DNA of 36,348 nt from Acinetobacter sp. B51(2017) (GTDB lineage: Bacteria; Pseudomonadota; Gammaproteobacteria; Pseudomonadales; Moraxellaceae): contig NZ_PJRJ01000029.1 of the NCBI RefSeq assembly GCF_003711395.1, positions 1 through 36,348 on the forward strand, read 5' to 3'. Shown piece after piece: positions 25,158-34,755 of this stretch (its first letter is position 1; each line of letters starts with the position of its first letter). The position numbers and the translations under genes were made by a program. The notes under the pieces are model-generated. The model was given only the letters and a program-made list of their open reading frames with translations, was not told where the DNA came from and made no database searches.

Positions 25158-25717
25158 TGAGGCTCTCTATACATATGCTGATGTAGAAAATCCACCAAAC
25201 CATGGCCGGCGTCACTTAAACTGGTATTATTATGCAAAACAAAAACGTGAGAATCCAAAGATTTAAGCTGTTGATTACGGGCCAAGCGTTGCTCAATCTG
25301 TGTGATTGATTCACGGCCACGGGCCTGTAAACGTTGCGCTAAAATGTCATGATCAACATCAATTAAAATCGGCATTAAGTTACTATAACGTGCTTGAGCT
25401 TGCTCTAGATGTGCCCGAGAACCATTGATGAGCACATGATGACCTTGCGAAAGCCAAGTATCAATTTCAATACCGATCCCATAATGTAATTGGTGACTTT
25501 GCCACGTTAGCGCAAATAAACCTGAACGTTGTCGAGTGAGAAACTCTGTTTCTGTTAAAGCAATATGATTTTCATTCAGGTCAATTGGTCGCGTGATATA
25601 ACGATGTGCAAAAACTAAATTTTCATCTGCAGCAAAATGTTGTTTGGCCCACTGGATCAGGGCATCTTTGCCTGATCCAGAAGGTCCCATGAGGTAAAAG
25701 ACATGGGGCTTATGCAT
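25154..25717 (-). CDS. phnN: Ribose 1,5-bisphosphate phosphokinase PhnN
   Basis: The protein (187 aa) phosphorylates ribose 1,5-bisphosphate to PRPP, returning the sugar phosphate of the C-P lyase pathway to metabolism. P-loop GPSGSGKD is at 11-18 in a guanylate-kinase-like fold, with RYITRP and LALTWQSHQLHYGIG following. It overlaps phnM by 8 bp and phnP by 4 bp. Confidence 0.92.
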   Translation of the reverse strand: MHKPHVFYLMGPSGSGKDALIQWAKQHFAADENLVFAHRYITRPIDLNENHIALTETEFLTRQRSGLFALTWQSHQLHYGIGIEIDTWLSQGHHVLINGSRAHLEQAQARYSNLMPILIDVDHDILAQRLQARGRESITQIEQRLARNQQLKSLDSHVFVLHNNTSLSDAGHGLVDFLHQHMYREPQ

Positions 25718-26870
25718 AGTTAAATCCAGCTTGATAGACTAATTGACCCTCAGAGAATACGTATTGGGTTTGTAGAACATCTTGTATTTGGGCCACACAC
25801 ACTAAATCAGCTCGTTTGCCGACCGCAATTTCACCACGATCAAACAGTCCTGCTGCTTGTGCTGGGTTATAGCTGACGAGATTGACTGCTTGCGATAGGC
25901 TGATATCAGTCAGCTGGGGTAAACGAAACGCTGCACTTAACATGGTCGCTGGGTGATAATCTGAGCATAAGCAATCTGCAACGTTGGCTTTAACGGCATC
26001 GAGTGCACGCATAGAGCCTGATTGGCTTTGACCACGCAAGATGTTAGGGGCACCAAAAATCGTGCGCATGCCTTTGGCTTTGGCTGCTTGTGCTGCGCTT
26101 AAATTAATTGGAAACTCAGAAACTTTCACCCCAAAGCCATGCAGTAAGTCAATTTTTTCAGGACAGTCATCGTCGTGTGAGGCAATTTGAATATTGTGTG
26201 CTTTAGCCTTGGCAATTAAGGTTTCAATACGGCTTAAAGTGAGCTCAGATTGCGCGATTTTATTGGCAATTAAGGCATCAAGTTCAGCTTCAGTTTTTTT
26301 ATAAGTTCTTGATAAATATTCTTTAAAAGCATTAACATCTTTAAACTGACCTTGGCCAGGTGAATGATCCATAATCGACACTAAATCAATAGCATCTTTG
26401 TCGATGAGTGCAAGCAATACATCAAGTGCTGTGGGATCTGTTACTTCATAACGACAGTGAATTCGGTTATCCACTAAGGCATTTTCATTCCACTCGCGCA
26501 TGGTCTGTACAATATTTCTTGCCACTTCATTATTACGTACGCCAAATTCATCATTGGCAAATGAAATGGCATGAAAAACCGTGGTGATCCCGTTGCTGGC
26601 ATTGCGTTTATCTGCTTGGGCGCATGCAAATCTGAGTGGAAAATGCACTTTTGGTCTGGGTTCCACTTCTTTTTCTAATGCATCACAGTGTAAATCAATA
26701 AGACCTGGAATTAAGGTTTGACCTTTGAGATTAATGTGTTGTACGTGATCTGCAACAATGCTTGGATTAATGGCTTGAATCACACCATCTTCAACTAAAA
26801 TTGCGCCGTGTTCAAGGACGTGGTCTTTTAATACTAAGCGTGCATTATGTAAGTAGTAAGCGGTATTCAT
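25710..26870 (-). CDS. phnM: Alpha-D-ribose 1-methylphosphonate 5-triphosphate diphosphatase PhnM
   Basis: The amidohydrolase-family enzyme (386 aa) removes diphosphate from the ribose-phosphonate triphosphate before C-P cleavage. Metal-site blocks are PGLIDLHCDALEKEVEPRP, DHSPGQGQF, ASHDDDCPE and CSDYHP. The ATG overlaps the phnL stop by four bases. Length and motifs are normal. Confidence 0.94.
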   Translation of the reverse strand: MNTAYYLHNARLVLKDHVLEHGAILVEDGVIQAINPSIVADHVQHINLKGQTLIPGLIDLHCDALEKEVEPRPKVHFPLRFACAQADKRNASNGITTVFHAISFANDEFGVRNNEVARNIVQTMREWNENALVDNRIHCRYEVTDPTALDVLLALIDKDAIDLVSIMDHSPGQGQFKDVNAFKEYLSRTYKKTEAELDALIANKIAQSELTLSRIETLIAKAKAHNIQIASHDDDCPEKIDLLHGFGVKVSEFPINLSAAQAAKAKGMRTIFGAPNILRGQSQSGSMRALDAVKANVADCLCSDYHPATMLSAAFRLPQLTDISLSQAVNLVSYNPAQAAGLFDRGEIAVGKRADLVCVAQIQDVLQTQYVFSEGQLVYQAGFNYA

Positions 26871-27595
26871 GCGATTTGTTTTTCCTTGGAAAGGGTGGTG
26901 TGAGCAGGCGGTGGACTCAGTTCTACAATATGATCAGCAAGTTGTTGGGTGATGTTTGGGTCATGGAAAATGGCCAACATGGCTGTGCCGTATTGTTTTA
27001 GGTTTTGGATGAGTCCCATTACTTTTTCTGCTGTTTTGGGATCTAGACTTGCCGTAGGCTCATCAAGCAGTAGTAAGCGTGGTTGTGAAATCAAGCCACG
27101 AGCCAAATTGACGCGTTGGCGCTCGCCCCCAGAAAAGGTAGCAGGAGAGATATGCCACAAGCGTTCAGGCAGATTCATCGCATGGAGTAGTTCTTTAGCT
27201 TTCTCTTGAGCCAATTCAGCACGTATGCCTTGTTGCAACAAGGGTGTCGCAACCACATCGAGGGTCGCTTGTCGTGGTAAGCAATGCAAGAATTGTGTGA
27301 CAAAACCAATTTCGTGACGGCGCAGCGCTAGAATTTGATGTTCATCACTACATGCTAAATCAAGACACCCATCTTGTGCACTGTGGTACAAAATATGCCC
27401 TGCAGTCGGCAAGTAGGTTCGGTAAATCCCTTTCAAAATTGAAGATTTACCCGCACCTGTTGGACCAATCAATGCAGTTAGTTGTCCTGCATAGACTTGA
27501 AAGCTGACTTCATGTGATGAAGGAATAACTTTATTTTGTTCGTGTAAATGAAATGATTTACTGTAATTTTTCACATCAAGAATAAGAGAGGTCAT
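26867..27595 (-). CDS. phnL: C-P lyase ABC-type ATPase PhnL
   Basis: The 242-aa protein has a nucleotide-binding domain with Walker A GPTGAGKSS, signature FSGGERQRVNLARGL and Walker B LLLLDEPTASLD. It associates with the PhnGHIJ-K lyase complex rather than acting as a transporter. AGGAAG precedes the ATG, 11 bp after phnK. Confidence 0.93.
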   Translation of the reverse strand: MTSLILDVKNYSKSFHLHEQNKVIPSSHEVSFQVYAGQLTALIGPTGAGKSSILKGIYRTYLPTAGHILYHSAQDGCLDLACSDEHQILALRRHEIGFVTQFLHCLPRQATLDVVATPLLQQGIRAELAQEKAKELLHAMNLPERLWHISPATFSGGERQRVNLARGLISQPRLLLLDEPTASLDPKTAEKVMGLIQNLKQYGTAMLAIFHDPNITQQLADHIVELSPPPAHTTLSKEKQIA

Positions 27596-27606
27596 GTAAA
27601 TCTTCC

Positions 27607-28437
27607 TTATAGCGCAGAAGCGACAAGACGTTGGGTATAGGCATGCTGCGGATCTTCTAAAATTTGATCCGTTAAACCTGTTTCAATGATGCGTCCATAT
27701 TTCATGACCAAAGTGCGTCCTGCCAATAAGCGAATCACGCCCAAATCATGAGTCACCACAATCATCGCGGTATTTAATTCCTGTTGAATTTCCATAATTA
27801 AATCTAAGATGCGTGCTTGTACTGACAAATCGAGCCCGGTAGTGACTTCATCTAAAAATAACAATGGTGGTTGGGTGGCTAGCGCTTTAGCAATCTGTAC
27901 ACGTTGTTGCATACCGCCCGAAAAATTACGCGGTAATTCATCTACACGTGAGAGTAAGACTTCAGTACGGGCTAAAAGTGTTTTGACACGTTTGCGAATT
28001 TCGCCATAGTGCATCAGATCACTCATCAATAAGCGTTCTGCAATATTGCCACCGGCACTGATATTAAAATTCAAACCCAAATGTGGATTTTGATAGACCA
28101 TGCCAAAACGATGGTTTTTTAGCCAGCGTTGTTGTGCAGAGTTCAGCTCAAATAAAGGATGGGCTTGATTGGCATCATAAAAGGTGGCTTGGCCGGATTC
28201 AGGGATTTGATCGAAATACAAATTTTTGACAATAGTCGATTTGCCACTGCCTGATTCGCCCATAATGCCTAAAATTTCACCCTCATACAGGTCAAAAGAG
28301 ACATCATGGATCGCAACCACACTGCCACAATGTGGACAGACGTTGGTTTCAGCCTCAGGACCGGTGGAAGCAATACATAAGGGACAACCTGTACCATAGG
28401 TTTTACTCAGATTACGGACAGAGAGTACTTTTTTCAT
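27607..28437 (-). CDS. phnK: C-P lyase ABC-type ATPase PhnK with a Cys4 insertion
   Basis: The 276-aa protein has Walker A GESGSGKST at 60-68, signature FSGGMQQRVQIAKAL, Walker B LLFLDEVTTGLD and switch VTHDLG. PhnK docks on PhnJ and drives the lyase cycle with PhnL. Between the first strand and the Walker A strand there is an insertion carrying C18-x2-C21 and C34-x2-C37 (GCPLC ... CPHCG), which looks like a small zinc- or iron-binding knuckle. From memory, E. coli PhnK lacks it. The start overlaps the phnJ stop by one base (TAATG). Confidence 0.93.
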   Translation of the reverse strand: MKKVLSVRNLSKTYGTGCPLCIASTGPEAETNVCPHCGSVVAIHDVSFDLYEGEILGIMGESGSGKSTIVKNLYFDQIPESGQATFYDANQAHPLFELNSAQQRWLKNHRFGMVYQNPHLGLNFNISAGGNIAERLLMSDLMHYGEIRKRVKTLLARTEVLLSRVDELPRNFSGGMQQRVQIAKALATQPPLLFLDEVTTGLDLSVQARILDLIMEIQQELNTAMIVVTHDLGVIRLLAGRTLVMKYGRIIETGLTDQILEDPQHAYTQRLVASAL

Positions 28438-29330
28438 TATGAATTTCCTGCTTCAGAACGACGTGCGAGTTGTTGCTCACACCAATCACTGTCTGAACAT
28501 TGATAAATTTTTTGACCTGTCTCTTGGGTAAATTCGTCTAAGAATGAATTCTGACAACCGCAGCGGACGCAGGCACGGCGCTGGCCTGAGGCATCATCAA
28601 AGTTCTCAACACGAAAGGGTTGATCTTCAAAAGCTAAGGGTTCGGCTTGTGTAAAAGGCGGTACTGCATAGATTTTCTTTTCACGACCCGCACCAAATAA
28701 AATTAATGCTTTTGATTGGTGCAGTTTAGGTACATCCCAACGTGGAATCGGGGAGGGATCAATCACATAATGTTGATTAATCTTGGTCGGATAACGATGT
28801 GAAATGGTAATTTCATTAAATTGCACGATATCTTCATACAATTTCACCAACAAACGAGAATAATTCGCTTCACCATGCATCATTTTACGTTTATCTTCTG
28901 AGGGTTCCACAATCACTAAAGGATCAGGATACGGCACTTGTAGAACTAAGATTTGTTCTTCTGTTAAAGGCTGTTCAGGAATACGATGGCGTGATTGAAT
29001 TAATGTTGCATCTTGGGTACGTGTGGTGGTATCAATCCCTGGACAGGTCATTTCAATAAATTGACGCAAGTTCACAGCATTCACAGAATCATCAGACCCT
29101 TGGTCAATCACTTTAACCTGTTCTTGTTGACCAATTAATGCAAGGCTGAGTTGTAAGCCACCGGTACCAAAGCCACGACCCATCGGCATTTCACGTGATG
29201 CATAGGGTACTTGATAGCCGGGAATACAAATGGCTTTTAAGGTGACACGGCGAATTTCTTTTTTGGCATATTCATCTAAAAAACCAAAGTTATAAGCGGT
29301 TTTTACACAAGGATTGAGCTGAGCATTCAT
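28437..29330 (-). CDS. phnJ: Carbon-phosphorus lyase, radical-SAM subunit PhnJ
   Basis: The protein (297 aa from the ATG at 29330) cleaves the C-P bond of 5-phosphoribosyl 1-phosphonate. The glycine-rich stretch MGRGFGTGG holds the predicted glycyl-radical region. The unusual Fe-S/active-site cysteines are C254, C257, C278 and C284 (CVRC ... CSDSDWC), the PhnJ spacing. The ATG at 29330 overlaps the phnI stop in an ATGA and has AGAGG upstream; an ATG at 29336 is too close to that site. Everything needed for activity is present. Confidence 0.94.
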   Translation of the reverse strand: MNAQLNPCVKTAYNFGFLDEYAKKEIRRVTLKAICIPGYQVPYASREMPMGRGFGTGGLQLSLALIGQQEQVKVIDQGSDDSVNAVNLRQFIEMTCPGIDTTTRTQDATLIQSRHRIPEQPLTEEQILVLQVPYPDPLVIVEPSEDKRKMMHGEANYSRLLVKLYEDIVQFNEITISHRYPTKINQHYVIDPSPIPRWDVPKLHQSKALILFGAGREKKIYAVPPFTQAEPLAFEDQPFRVENFDDASGQRRACVRCGCQNSFLDEFTQETGQKIYQCSDSDWCEQQLARRSEAGNS

Positions 29331-30436
29331 GTGCATGCCTCTTGTTGTTGTGCGGTACGTAAACGATCAAGATCAGATTGGAAAGTGACGTAGTGTGGCA
29401 TCTTGTAGTGTGAGGCAAAGCCCATTGAATCTACGCCATCAATGTGCAATAACACAAACTCAGCATCTTCTGATGGGTTACTTGGCCCATCTTTTTGGCC
29501 TTTTTGCAAAGCACGATCTAAAATCGCCATGGATATTGCTTTGACTTCGTTATGACCTAAACATGCACCATAGCCTAAGGTAAACACAGGTTTGGCATCG
29601 TCTTGGGCTTCATACATGGCAATCACTTCACACTCTGTGACCAATACTTCACCCGCTTCAATTAATTCACCAGTCACTGCATGTGGCAACATAATCGGTA
29701 CATATCCGACACGCAGCTCAGCCACAGTGGGGTGGACGTCGCCATAACCACGCATATTGGAATAAGCAAGCGCTAACAATGAACCTGTTTCAGCACGTGC
29801 CATGGTGGCTAAAGTTGCCGAACGTGACACCGGGAAAATTAAAGGTTCCCGGGTAATATCAAAAGCTTGTGCTGTACGATCAGTTTCTAGTGCTGGTAAT
29901 AAACCTTCTGCACGCAAGGCGCTAATCACTTTAGGAAAGCTGATGGGAGTAGCCGCAGCAGGATTGGATTGTCTCAGCCATTCTTTGGCATAGTGTTGAA
30001 ACGTTGCATCGGATTCATTGATGAGTTCCATACGCAATAAGCGCAGAGCATAATCAGGGGTTGGCCCAAGCATTTGTCCACCTGGGATATCTTTAAATGC
30101 CGCTGAAATACGACGAATCACGCGCATCTTGCTGGTATTAAGTGCAGGAGTTGAACATAAACGTGGACGGGTTGAGCGCCATGCACGTAAGCTAAATGCA
30201 GCTTCTAAGGTGTCACCTAAACTTTGTTTAATCGACAATGCTGCAAGTTCAGGGTGGTAAACCCCACCTTCTGAAATTACACGATCAACTAAGTGACGCA
30301 GCTGAAATTGAATAGTTTGAAGATCTAAAGCTTGCGTATTTGGCTGGTGTAAGGCTTGCTCAGTTCTTAGAAATTCAGTCACAGCTGCAGCGCCTGCAAT
30401 GGCTTGACCACCGCCTTTAATCGGAACATAACTCAT
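29327..30436 (-). CDS. phnI: C-P lyase core subunit PhnI
   Basis: The protein (369 aa) forms the core complex with PhnG, PhnH and PhnJ and couples phosphonate to ATP by replacing adenine. It starts MSYVPIKGGGQAI, a typical PhnI opening, with AAGGAG well placed before the ATG at 30436. The longer frame upstream lies within phnH. Conserved blocks include RAWRSTRPRL, GGQMLGPTPDYALRLLRMEL and LGYGACLGHNEVKAISMAILD. Confidence 0.93.
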   Translation of the reverse strand: MSYVPIKGGGQAIAGAAAVTEFLRTEQALHQPNTQALDLQTIQFQLRHLVDRVISEGGVYHPELAALSIKQSLGDTLEAAFSLRAWRSTRPRLCSTPALNTSKMRVIRRISAAFKDIPGGQMLGPTPDYALRLLRMELINESDATFQHYAKEWLRQSNPAAATPISFPKVISALRAEGLLPALETDRTAQAFDITREPLIFPVSRSATLATMARAETGSLLALAYSNMRGYGDVHPTVAELRVGYVPIMLPHAVTGELIEAGEVLVTECEVIAMYEAQDDAKPVFTLGYGACLGHNEVKAISMAILDRALQKGQKDGPSNPSEDAEFVLLHIDGVDSMGFASHYKMPHYVTFQSDLDRLRTAQQQEACT

Positions 30437-30437
30437 C

Positions 30438-31007
30438 TTAGTTCTCCTTGGTCTGCACTTGAATATGCGTGGTACGTGGAAGTGCCACAATTGCATTTGG
30501 GCTGACTAAAATCATGTCTACACCCAATGGGAAATGTTGGTTCCATTGGGCACGTTGCTCAAGCCATTGTTGGCTTAAACCCTTGACTTCAAGCATCGTT
30601 GTCGTCGCAATTCCAGGACCTTTGAGATGTAGGCTTACAGCATCACTTTGGGAATAAAAGCCATCTACTATTAGGATTAGCGTTGCACCGTGTTCAGGTG
30701 ACGCTAAACTGCCCAAATTCGGATGAAGCCCAGTCCATTGCTTGCCGTCAGCCACAATAAATTGTGCCTCCTCGACCTCAACGTTTTGTGCTTGTAATAG
30801 TGACCAATGTGTAGGTTTTAATTGACCTGTGATATCTGCTAAACGTGATTCACCATCAAGTAAAGTGGCTAATACCGCATTTAAAGCATGATGATCAGTA
30901 ATCAAAGCATTCAGTTTTTTCACTTGACCTGGATAAGAAAATGCATCGAGCAGTTCACGATACACCTGCTGCTGAACGGGGGCTTGCCAAATGGGTTCGA
31001 GGTGCAT
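30438..31007 (-). CDS. phnH: C-P lyase core subunit PhnH
   Basis: The protein (189 aa) is the PhnH subunit of the phosphonate lyase core. It opens with PIWQAPVQQQVYRELLDAFS, then YPGQVKKL. GPGIATTTMLEVKGL and a late FPLGVDMILVSP block are also family-like. Its stop is one base from the phnI start, and the ATG is 2 bp after phnG. Confidence 0.92.
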   Translation of the reverse strand: MHLEPIWQAPVQQQVYRELLDAFSYPGQVKKLNALITDHHALNAVLATLLDGESRLADITGQLKPTHWSLLQAQNVEVEEAQFIVADGKQWTGLHPNLGSLASPEHGATLILIVDGFYSQSDAVSLHLKGPGIATTTMLEVKGLSQQWLEQRAQWNQHFPLGVDMILVSPNAIVALPRTTHIQVQTKEN

Positions 31008-31009
31008 GA

Positions 31010-31465
31010 TTAAGGCTCCACTGCATCAAGTGTGGCAAAATCCACACGGGTCTTAGCCAATATCTGATTACGTTGTTGATCAATCTGGCTACGCTTGACT
31101 TGACCTTGCTCTAAAAATTGAGCAGCCTGTTGCCAGTTGGGCAGTTGATGCGCCAAAATGCCATCTAATATTGCTAAGGCTTTGGCAAGCTCCGCATCGT
31201 CAGCCATGACTTGTGCATGACCTATGCCACAGACATCAGCTCCATAATGCAGCTCAACCTGACATGACGATAACGGGAATTCACCTAGATAGAATTGATC
31301 ATGAAAAGCACTTTCTTGTAGGGTGACTAAACCTAAGCCTGCTTGAGGCAACTGTAGTAAAGAGACAGTTGCATCACGTGTCAGTGTTTCAGAAAGTTGT
31401 ATTAAGTCTTGTGTTGGATGTGCTGTTAGTGCACGAATCCAATCTTTTTGAGGAATATTTATCAT
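31010..31465 (-). CDS. phnG: C-P lyase core subunit PhnG
   Basis: The protein (151 aa from the ATG at 31465) matches PhnG length. Seen blocks are WIRALTAHPTQDLIQL, PQAGLGLVTLQESA, FYLGEFPLSSCQVEL and GIGHAQVMADDAELAKALAI. A TTG at 31486 would lengthen it by seven residues, but the ATG makes an ATGA overlap with the end of phnE2, typical of this operon. Confidence 0.9.
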   Translation of the reverse strand: MINIPQKDWIRALTAHPTQDLIQLSETLTRDATVSLLQLPQAGLGLVTLQESAFHDQFYLGEFPLSSCQVELHYGADVCGIGHAQVMADDAELAKALAILDGILAHQLPNWQQAAQFLEQGQVKRSQIDQQRNQILAKTRVDFATLDAVEP

Positions 31466-32253
31466 GTTAATTTTTTTCTGAGCCAAGCTGAAAGATAATC
31501 AATGATTAAAATGGTAAGTAAGATAATTAAAATCAGTGCTGCGGCTTGGTCATAGTTAAACAGACGTAAGGTGTCGTGCAGTGCAAGTCCAATACCGCCT
31601 GCACCGACCAAGCCTAAAACTGCGGCCATACGTACATTACGGTCGAAGATGTACAACACATAACCAAGCGCTTCACGTAAAATGCTTGGCCAGCCGGCAT
31701 ACATCACCATTTGTGGAAAGTTTGCACCGGTTGCAGCAACGCCTTCACATACGCCTTTGTCAATTTGTTCTAAGCTTTCAGCAAAGAATTTACCCAAGAA
31801 ACCAGCGGTATGAATGCCTAATGCAAGTGCACCTGCTAAAGGCCCTAGGCCAATGGCTGCCACGAAGATTAATGCCAACAATAAGTCAGGTAAGGCACGG
31901 GTAAAGTTTAAGAATTCACGGCTGATGTAATATAAAGTTGGGTGAGGGGTAAAATTACGCGCAGCAAACGGTGCAATCATAAACCCAATCACAAACGCAA
32001 TCGCTGTGCCCCATAAGGCGGTAGCCAGTGTGACCCCAAGTAGTTCTAGATATCTAGACAACTCAGAAAAATCAGGTTGCCCATAACGGCTGAAATATTC
32101 AGCCATATCTGAGACACCGTAGGCGAGGGTTTCAAAGGAGATTTCTAAATCCCAAATAACCCACCATAAGGTGATGAAAGCCAATGCCACCCATACAGGG
32201 AATGGATTTCTAGGTTTAGCTGGTAATTTGATTTGAATTTGACTGTAACTCAT
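31462..32253 (-). CDS. phnE: Phosphonate ABC transporter permease PhnE (second copy)
   Basis: The inner-membrane protein (263 aa) has about six hydrophobic segments. It carries a permease loop GVAATGANFPQMVMYAGWPS and the ending VGAGGIGLALHDTLRLFNYD typical of PhnE. It pairs with the first permease, encoded just upstream, to form a heterodimeric channel with PhnC and PhnD. It overlaps its partner by four bases. Confidence 0.92.
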   Translation of the reverse strand: MSYSQIQIKLPAKPRNPFPVWVALAFITLWWVIWDLEISFETLAYGVSDMAEYFSRYGQPDFSELSRYLELLGVTLATALWGTAIAFVIGFMIAPFAARNFTPHPTLYYISREFLNFTRALPDLLLALIFVAAIGLGPLAGALALGIHTAGFLGKFFAESLEQIDKGVCEGVAATGANFPQMVMYAGWPSILREALGYVLYIFDRNVRMAAVLGLVGAGGIGLALHDTLRLFNYDQAAALILIILLTILIIDYLSAWLRKKLT

Positions 32254-33062
32254 TGCTTAGCCCCATGAATAATACGGTTGCGTAAGTAGTCAGATAGACG
32301 ATCGAGTAAGGTCACAATCAGATAAATCGACAAGGCAATTAAAATCAAACGATCGTATTGGAATAAGCGCATTGACATTACCATGTCATAACCAATACCA
32401 CCTGCGCCAACAATACCTAAGATGGTGGCTGCACGAACGTTATGATCAAGTACATACATCATGGTGCCGGCCAAGTTTGGAAAAGCTTGGGGAAACATGG
32501 CAAATAAACGTACTTGCATCCAACTTGCGCCGTGGGCTTCAACACCTTCAACTGCTTTAGCATCAATCGTTTCAATTGCTTCAGCAAAAAACTTACCCAT
32601 AAAACCCACAGTCACAAAGGCCAAAGCCATGACGCCAGGCAAAGGGCCTAAGCCAACTGCAGAAACAAAGACTAAGGCCCAGACCAACTCAGGCAATGAA
32701 CGCATCAGGCTTAACGCATCACGCGTGATGCGATACACCACTGGATGGCAAGTGGCATTTCGTGCTGCCAAAAAACCTAAGGGCAAGCTAATCACGATTG
32801 CAATTGCGGTGGCCAAGAACGACATTTGTAAAGTTTCTAATAACTTCACGCCTAAGGTCGGTAAATAATCAAAACTTGGCCAAACCATGAAATTGACGAT
32901 AAATTCAGAAAAATTACCTACAGATTGACGAAGACGCTCAAGCTCAATTTCAACCAATGGGGCGGTTAAAATCAGGCTCAAAAGTGCAATCACCAAAAGG
33001 GCAACTAAGCCAAAAGGCGGTAGACCGCTACGCGTTGGCCAACGCAGCATGAAAACTTTCAT
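32250..33062 (-). CDS. phnE: Phosphonate ABC transporter permease PhnE (first copy)
   Basis: The inner-membrane permease (270 aa from the ATG at 33062) carries the loop GVEAHGASWMQVRLFAMFPQ and VGAGGIGYDMVMSMRLFQYD. The open frame begins further upstream with TTG at 33101, but the ATG at 33062 follows AGAGGGGG and already overlaps phnC by 35 bp. Two distinct PhnE proteins in tandem are common outside E. coli. Confidence 0.9.
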   Translation of the reverse strand: MKVFMLRWPTRSGLPPFGLVALLVIALLSLILTAPLVEIELERLRQSVGNFSEFIVNFMVWPSFDYLPTLGVKLLETLQMSFLATAIAIVISLPLGFLAARNATCHPVVYRITRDALSLMRSLPELVWALVFVSAVGLGPLPGVMALAFVTVGFMGKFFAEAIETIDAKAVEGVEAHGASWMQVRLFAMFPQAFPNLAGTMMYVLDHNVRAATILGIVGAGGIGYDMVMSMRLFQYDRLILIALSIYLIVTLLDRLSDYLRNRIIHGAKQ

Positions 33063-33804
33063 ACTCGGCCCCCTCTTTGTGGTAAATCTTTTGTAGGGCA
33101 ATGTTATCTAACTGCTCAGGTGAACCATCAAATACAATTTGGCCTGAGTTCATCCCAATAATACGGTCAGCAAAACGTCGTGCTAAATCCACTTGATGCA
33201 AATTGACGACGACAGTAATTTGATCGCGCGAGCAGATCTCACGCAATAACTGCATAATTTCTTCACTGGAAATCGGGTCTAAGCTGGCTACAGGTTCATC
33301 AGCCAAAATAATTTGAGGCTGCTGTGCAAGTGCGCGTGCAATCCCAACACGTTGTTGCTGACCGCCTGAGAGCTTATCGGCCCGATTCCATGCTTTATCG
33401 ACTAAACCCACACGTGATAGGGCATTTTTTGCAATGTCCATATCGCTGGGTTTAAATAAATAAAACATGCTACTGATCCAAGAGCGGTGCGCCAAACGTC
33501 CAGTCAATACGTTGGTCACTATCGATAAACGTTCAACCAAATTAAATTGTTGAAACACCATCGCCACATGGTGACGGATTTGACGAACATTTTTTTGATC
33601 AATGATTTGCTCGCCAACAGCGACGGTGCCTGAACTTGGCGTTTCCAAACCATTCATCAGGCGCAAGAGTGTGGATTTACCCGCACCACTTGGGCCTAAA
33701 ATCACGGTAAAGCTACCGGCTTGAATCTCAGTATTAATCCCTTTTAAAGCTTCAAAGCCATTGGGATAACGCTTAACTGCTTGTTGAATGGAAATTGAAG
33801 ACAT
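33028..33804 (-). CDS. phnC: Phosphonate ABC transporter ATPase PhnC
   Basis: The ATPase (258 aa) has Walker A GPSGAGKST, signature LSGGQQQRVGIARAL, Walker B ILADEPVASLD and switch VVNLHQVDLA. It begins MSSISIQQAVKRYPNGF at the ATG at 33804, preceded by AGAGAAAAT; a GTG at 33828 is less likely. It is 39 bp after phnD. Confidence 0.94.
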   Translation of the reverse strand: MSSISIQQAVKRYPNGFEALKGINTEIQAGSFTVILGPSGAGKSTLLRLMNGLETPSSGTVAVGEQIIDQKNVRQIRHHVAMVFQQFNLVERLSIVTNVLTGRLAHRSWISSMFYLFKPSDMDIAKNALSRVGLVDKAWNRADKLSGGQQQRVGIARALAQQPQIILADEPVASLDPISSEEIMQLLREICSRDQITVVVNLHQVDLARRFADRIIGMNSGQIVFDGSPEQLDNIALQKIYHKEGAEYESFHAALANA

Positions 33805-33843
33805 CTTATTTTCTCTATTCCTAGACACGCATCAGCGGCCCAT

Positions 33844-34716
33844 TTATTTCATCATTTGTTGTTTTTGTAAGCCTAAATCTTTCACCATGTTACGAATCAT
33901 TTGATAGTCTTTTGGTGCGACAGGAGCGTAATGACTTAAATCACCATAGCCAGCTACTTTGATTTCTTTATGTGCATTTAAAATTGCGCTGCGAATTTTA
34001 GCTTTTGTCGCTGCATCTAGATCTTTACGGTATGCTAGTGGTGAACCTGGTAATGGTGCTGATTCGGCAATAACACAGTTGGTTTTTTTGCTAATCATGC
34101 CTGATGCCAACATTTTGTTATAAGTAATGTCACTGTCTGCGGCAACATCAACAATTTTGTTTTTAACTGCAAGTTGCGCAGCATCATGTGAGCCTGCATA
34201 GGTAAACTTACTAAAGTATTGCGTTGGCATTTGGCCAGTGGCTTTTTTAATCATATACGTTGGCATCAAACCGCCTGAGGTTGAAGCGGGATCAACAAAA
34301 GCAACACGCTTACCTTTCATATCTTTAATTGATTTGATGCCTGAATTACATTGCGTAACAAAGACAGTTTTATAGGTATGTGATTTACTGCCTTTGCGTA
34401 CACCTACAGCAAAGGCTTCAGCACCTGCTTCTTGTTCAGCTAAGTAGTAAGATAATGGGCCAAACCAAGCAATATCCACGCGTTTACGTTTCATTGCTTC
34501 AATCACACCCGCATAATCAGTTGCTGTAAAGACTTTTACACGTTTGCCCAATTTTTTCTCAAGTTGAGCACGCATCGGTTCAAATTGTTGGATCATGTCC
34601 TCATTGTTTTCAGCAGGAATTAAACCCATCACAATATCGCGTGCCATCGTTTGGGTGCTGGTTGCCAGCATTGATAATGCGAGTGCACTTGCAGCAAGGG
34701 CAGATTTCAAATACAT
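33844..34716 (-). CDS. phnD: Phosphonate-binding periplasmic protein PhnD
   Basis: The binding protein (290 aa) starts with a signal peptide, MYLKSALAASALALSMLA, cut near TMA-RD. The mature part has the PhnD pattern VMGLIPAENNEDMIQQFEPM, VDIAWFGPLSYYLA, KRVAFVDPASTSGGLMPTYM and DVAADSDITYNKM. It captures alkylphosphonates for the PhnC/PhnE importer. It lies 39 bp downstream of phnF. Confidence 0.94.
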   Translation of the reverse strand: MYLKSALAASALALSMLATSTQTMARDIVMGLIPAENNEDMIQQFEPMRAQLEKKLGKRVKVFTATDYAGVIEAMKRKRVDIAWFGPLSYYLAEQEAGAEAFAVGVRKGSKSHTYKTVFVTQCNSGIKSIKDMKGKRVAFVDPASTSGGLMPTYMIKKATGQMPTQYFSKFTYAGSHDAAQLAVKNKIVDVAADSDITYNKMLASGMISKKTNCVIAESAPLPGSPLAYRKDLDAATKAKIRSAILNAHKEIKVAGYGDLSHYAPVAPKDYQMIRNMVKDLGLQKQQMMK

Positions 34717-34755
34717 TTAGATCACTCTCGTAAGGTAAATTGATCGGTGGAACGT

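Noticed and set aside
33063..33101. Upstream TTG start for the first phnE
   Set aside because: It would lengthen the overlap with phnC and has no ribosome site; the ATG at 33062 follows a purine-rich site.
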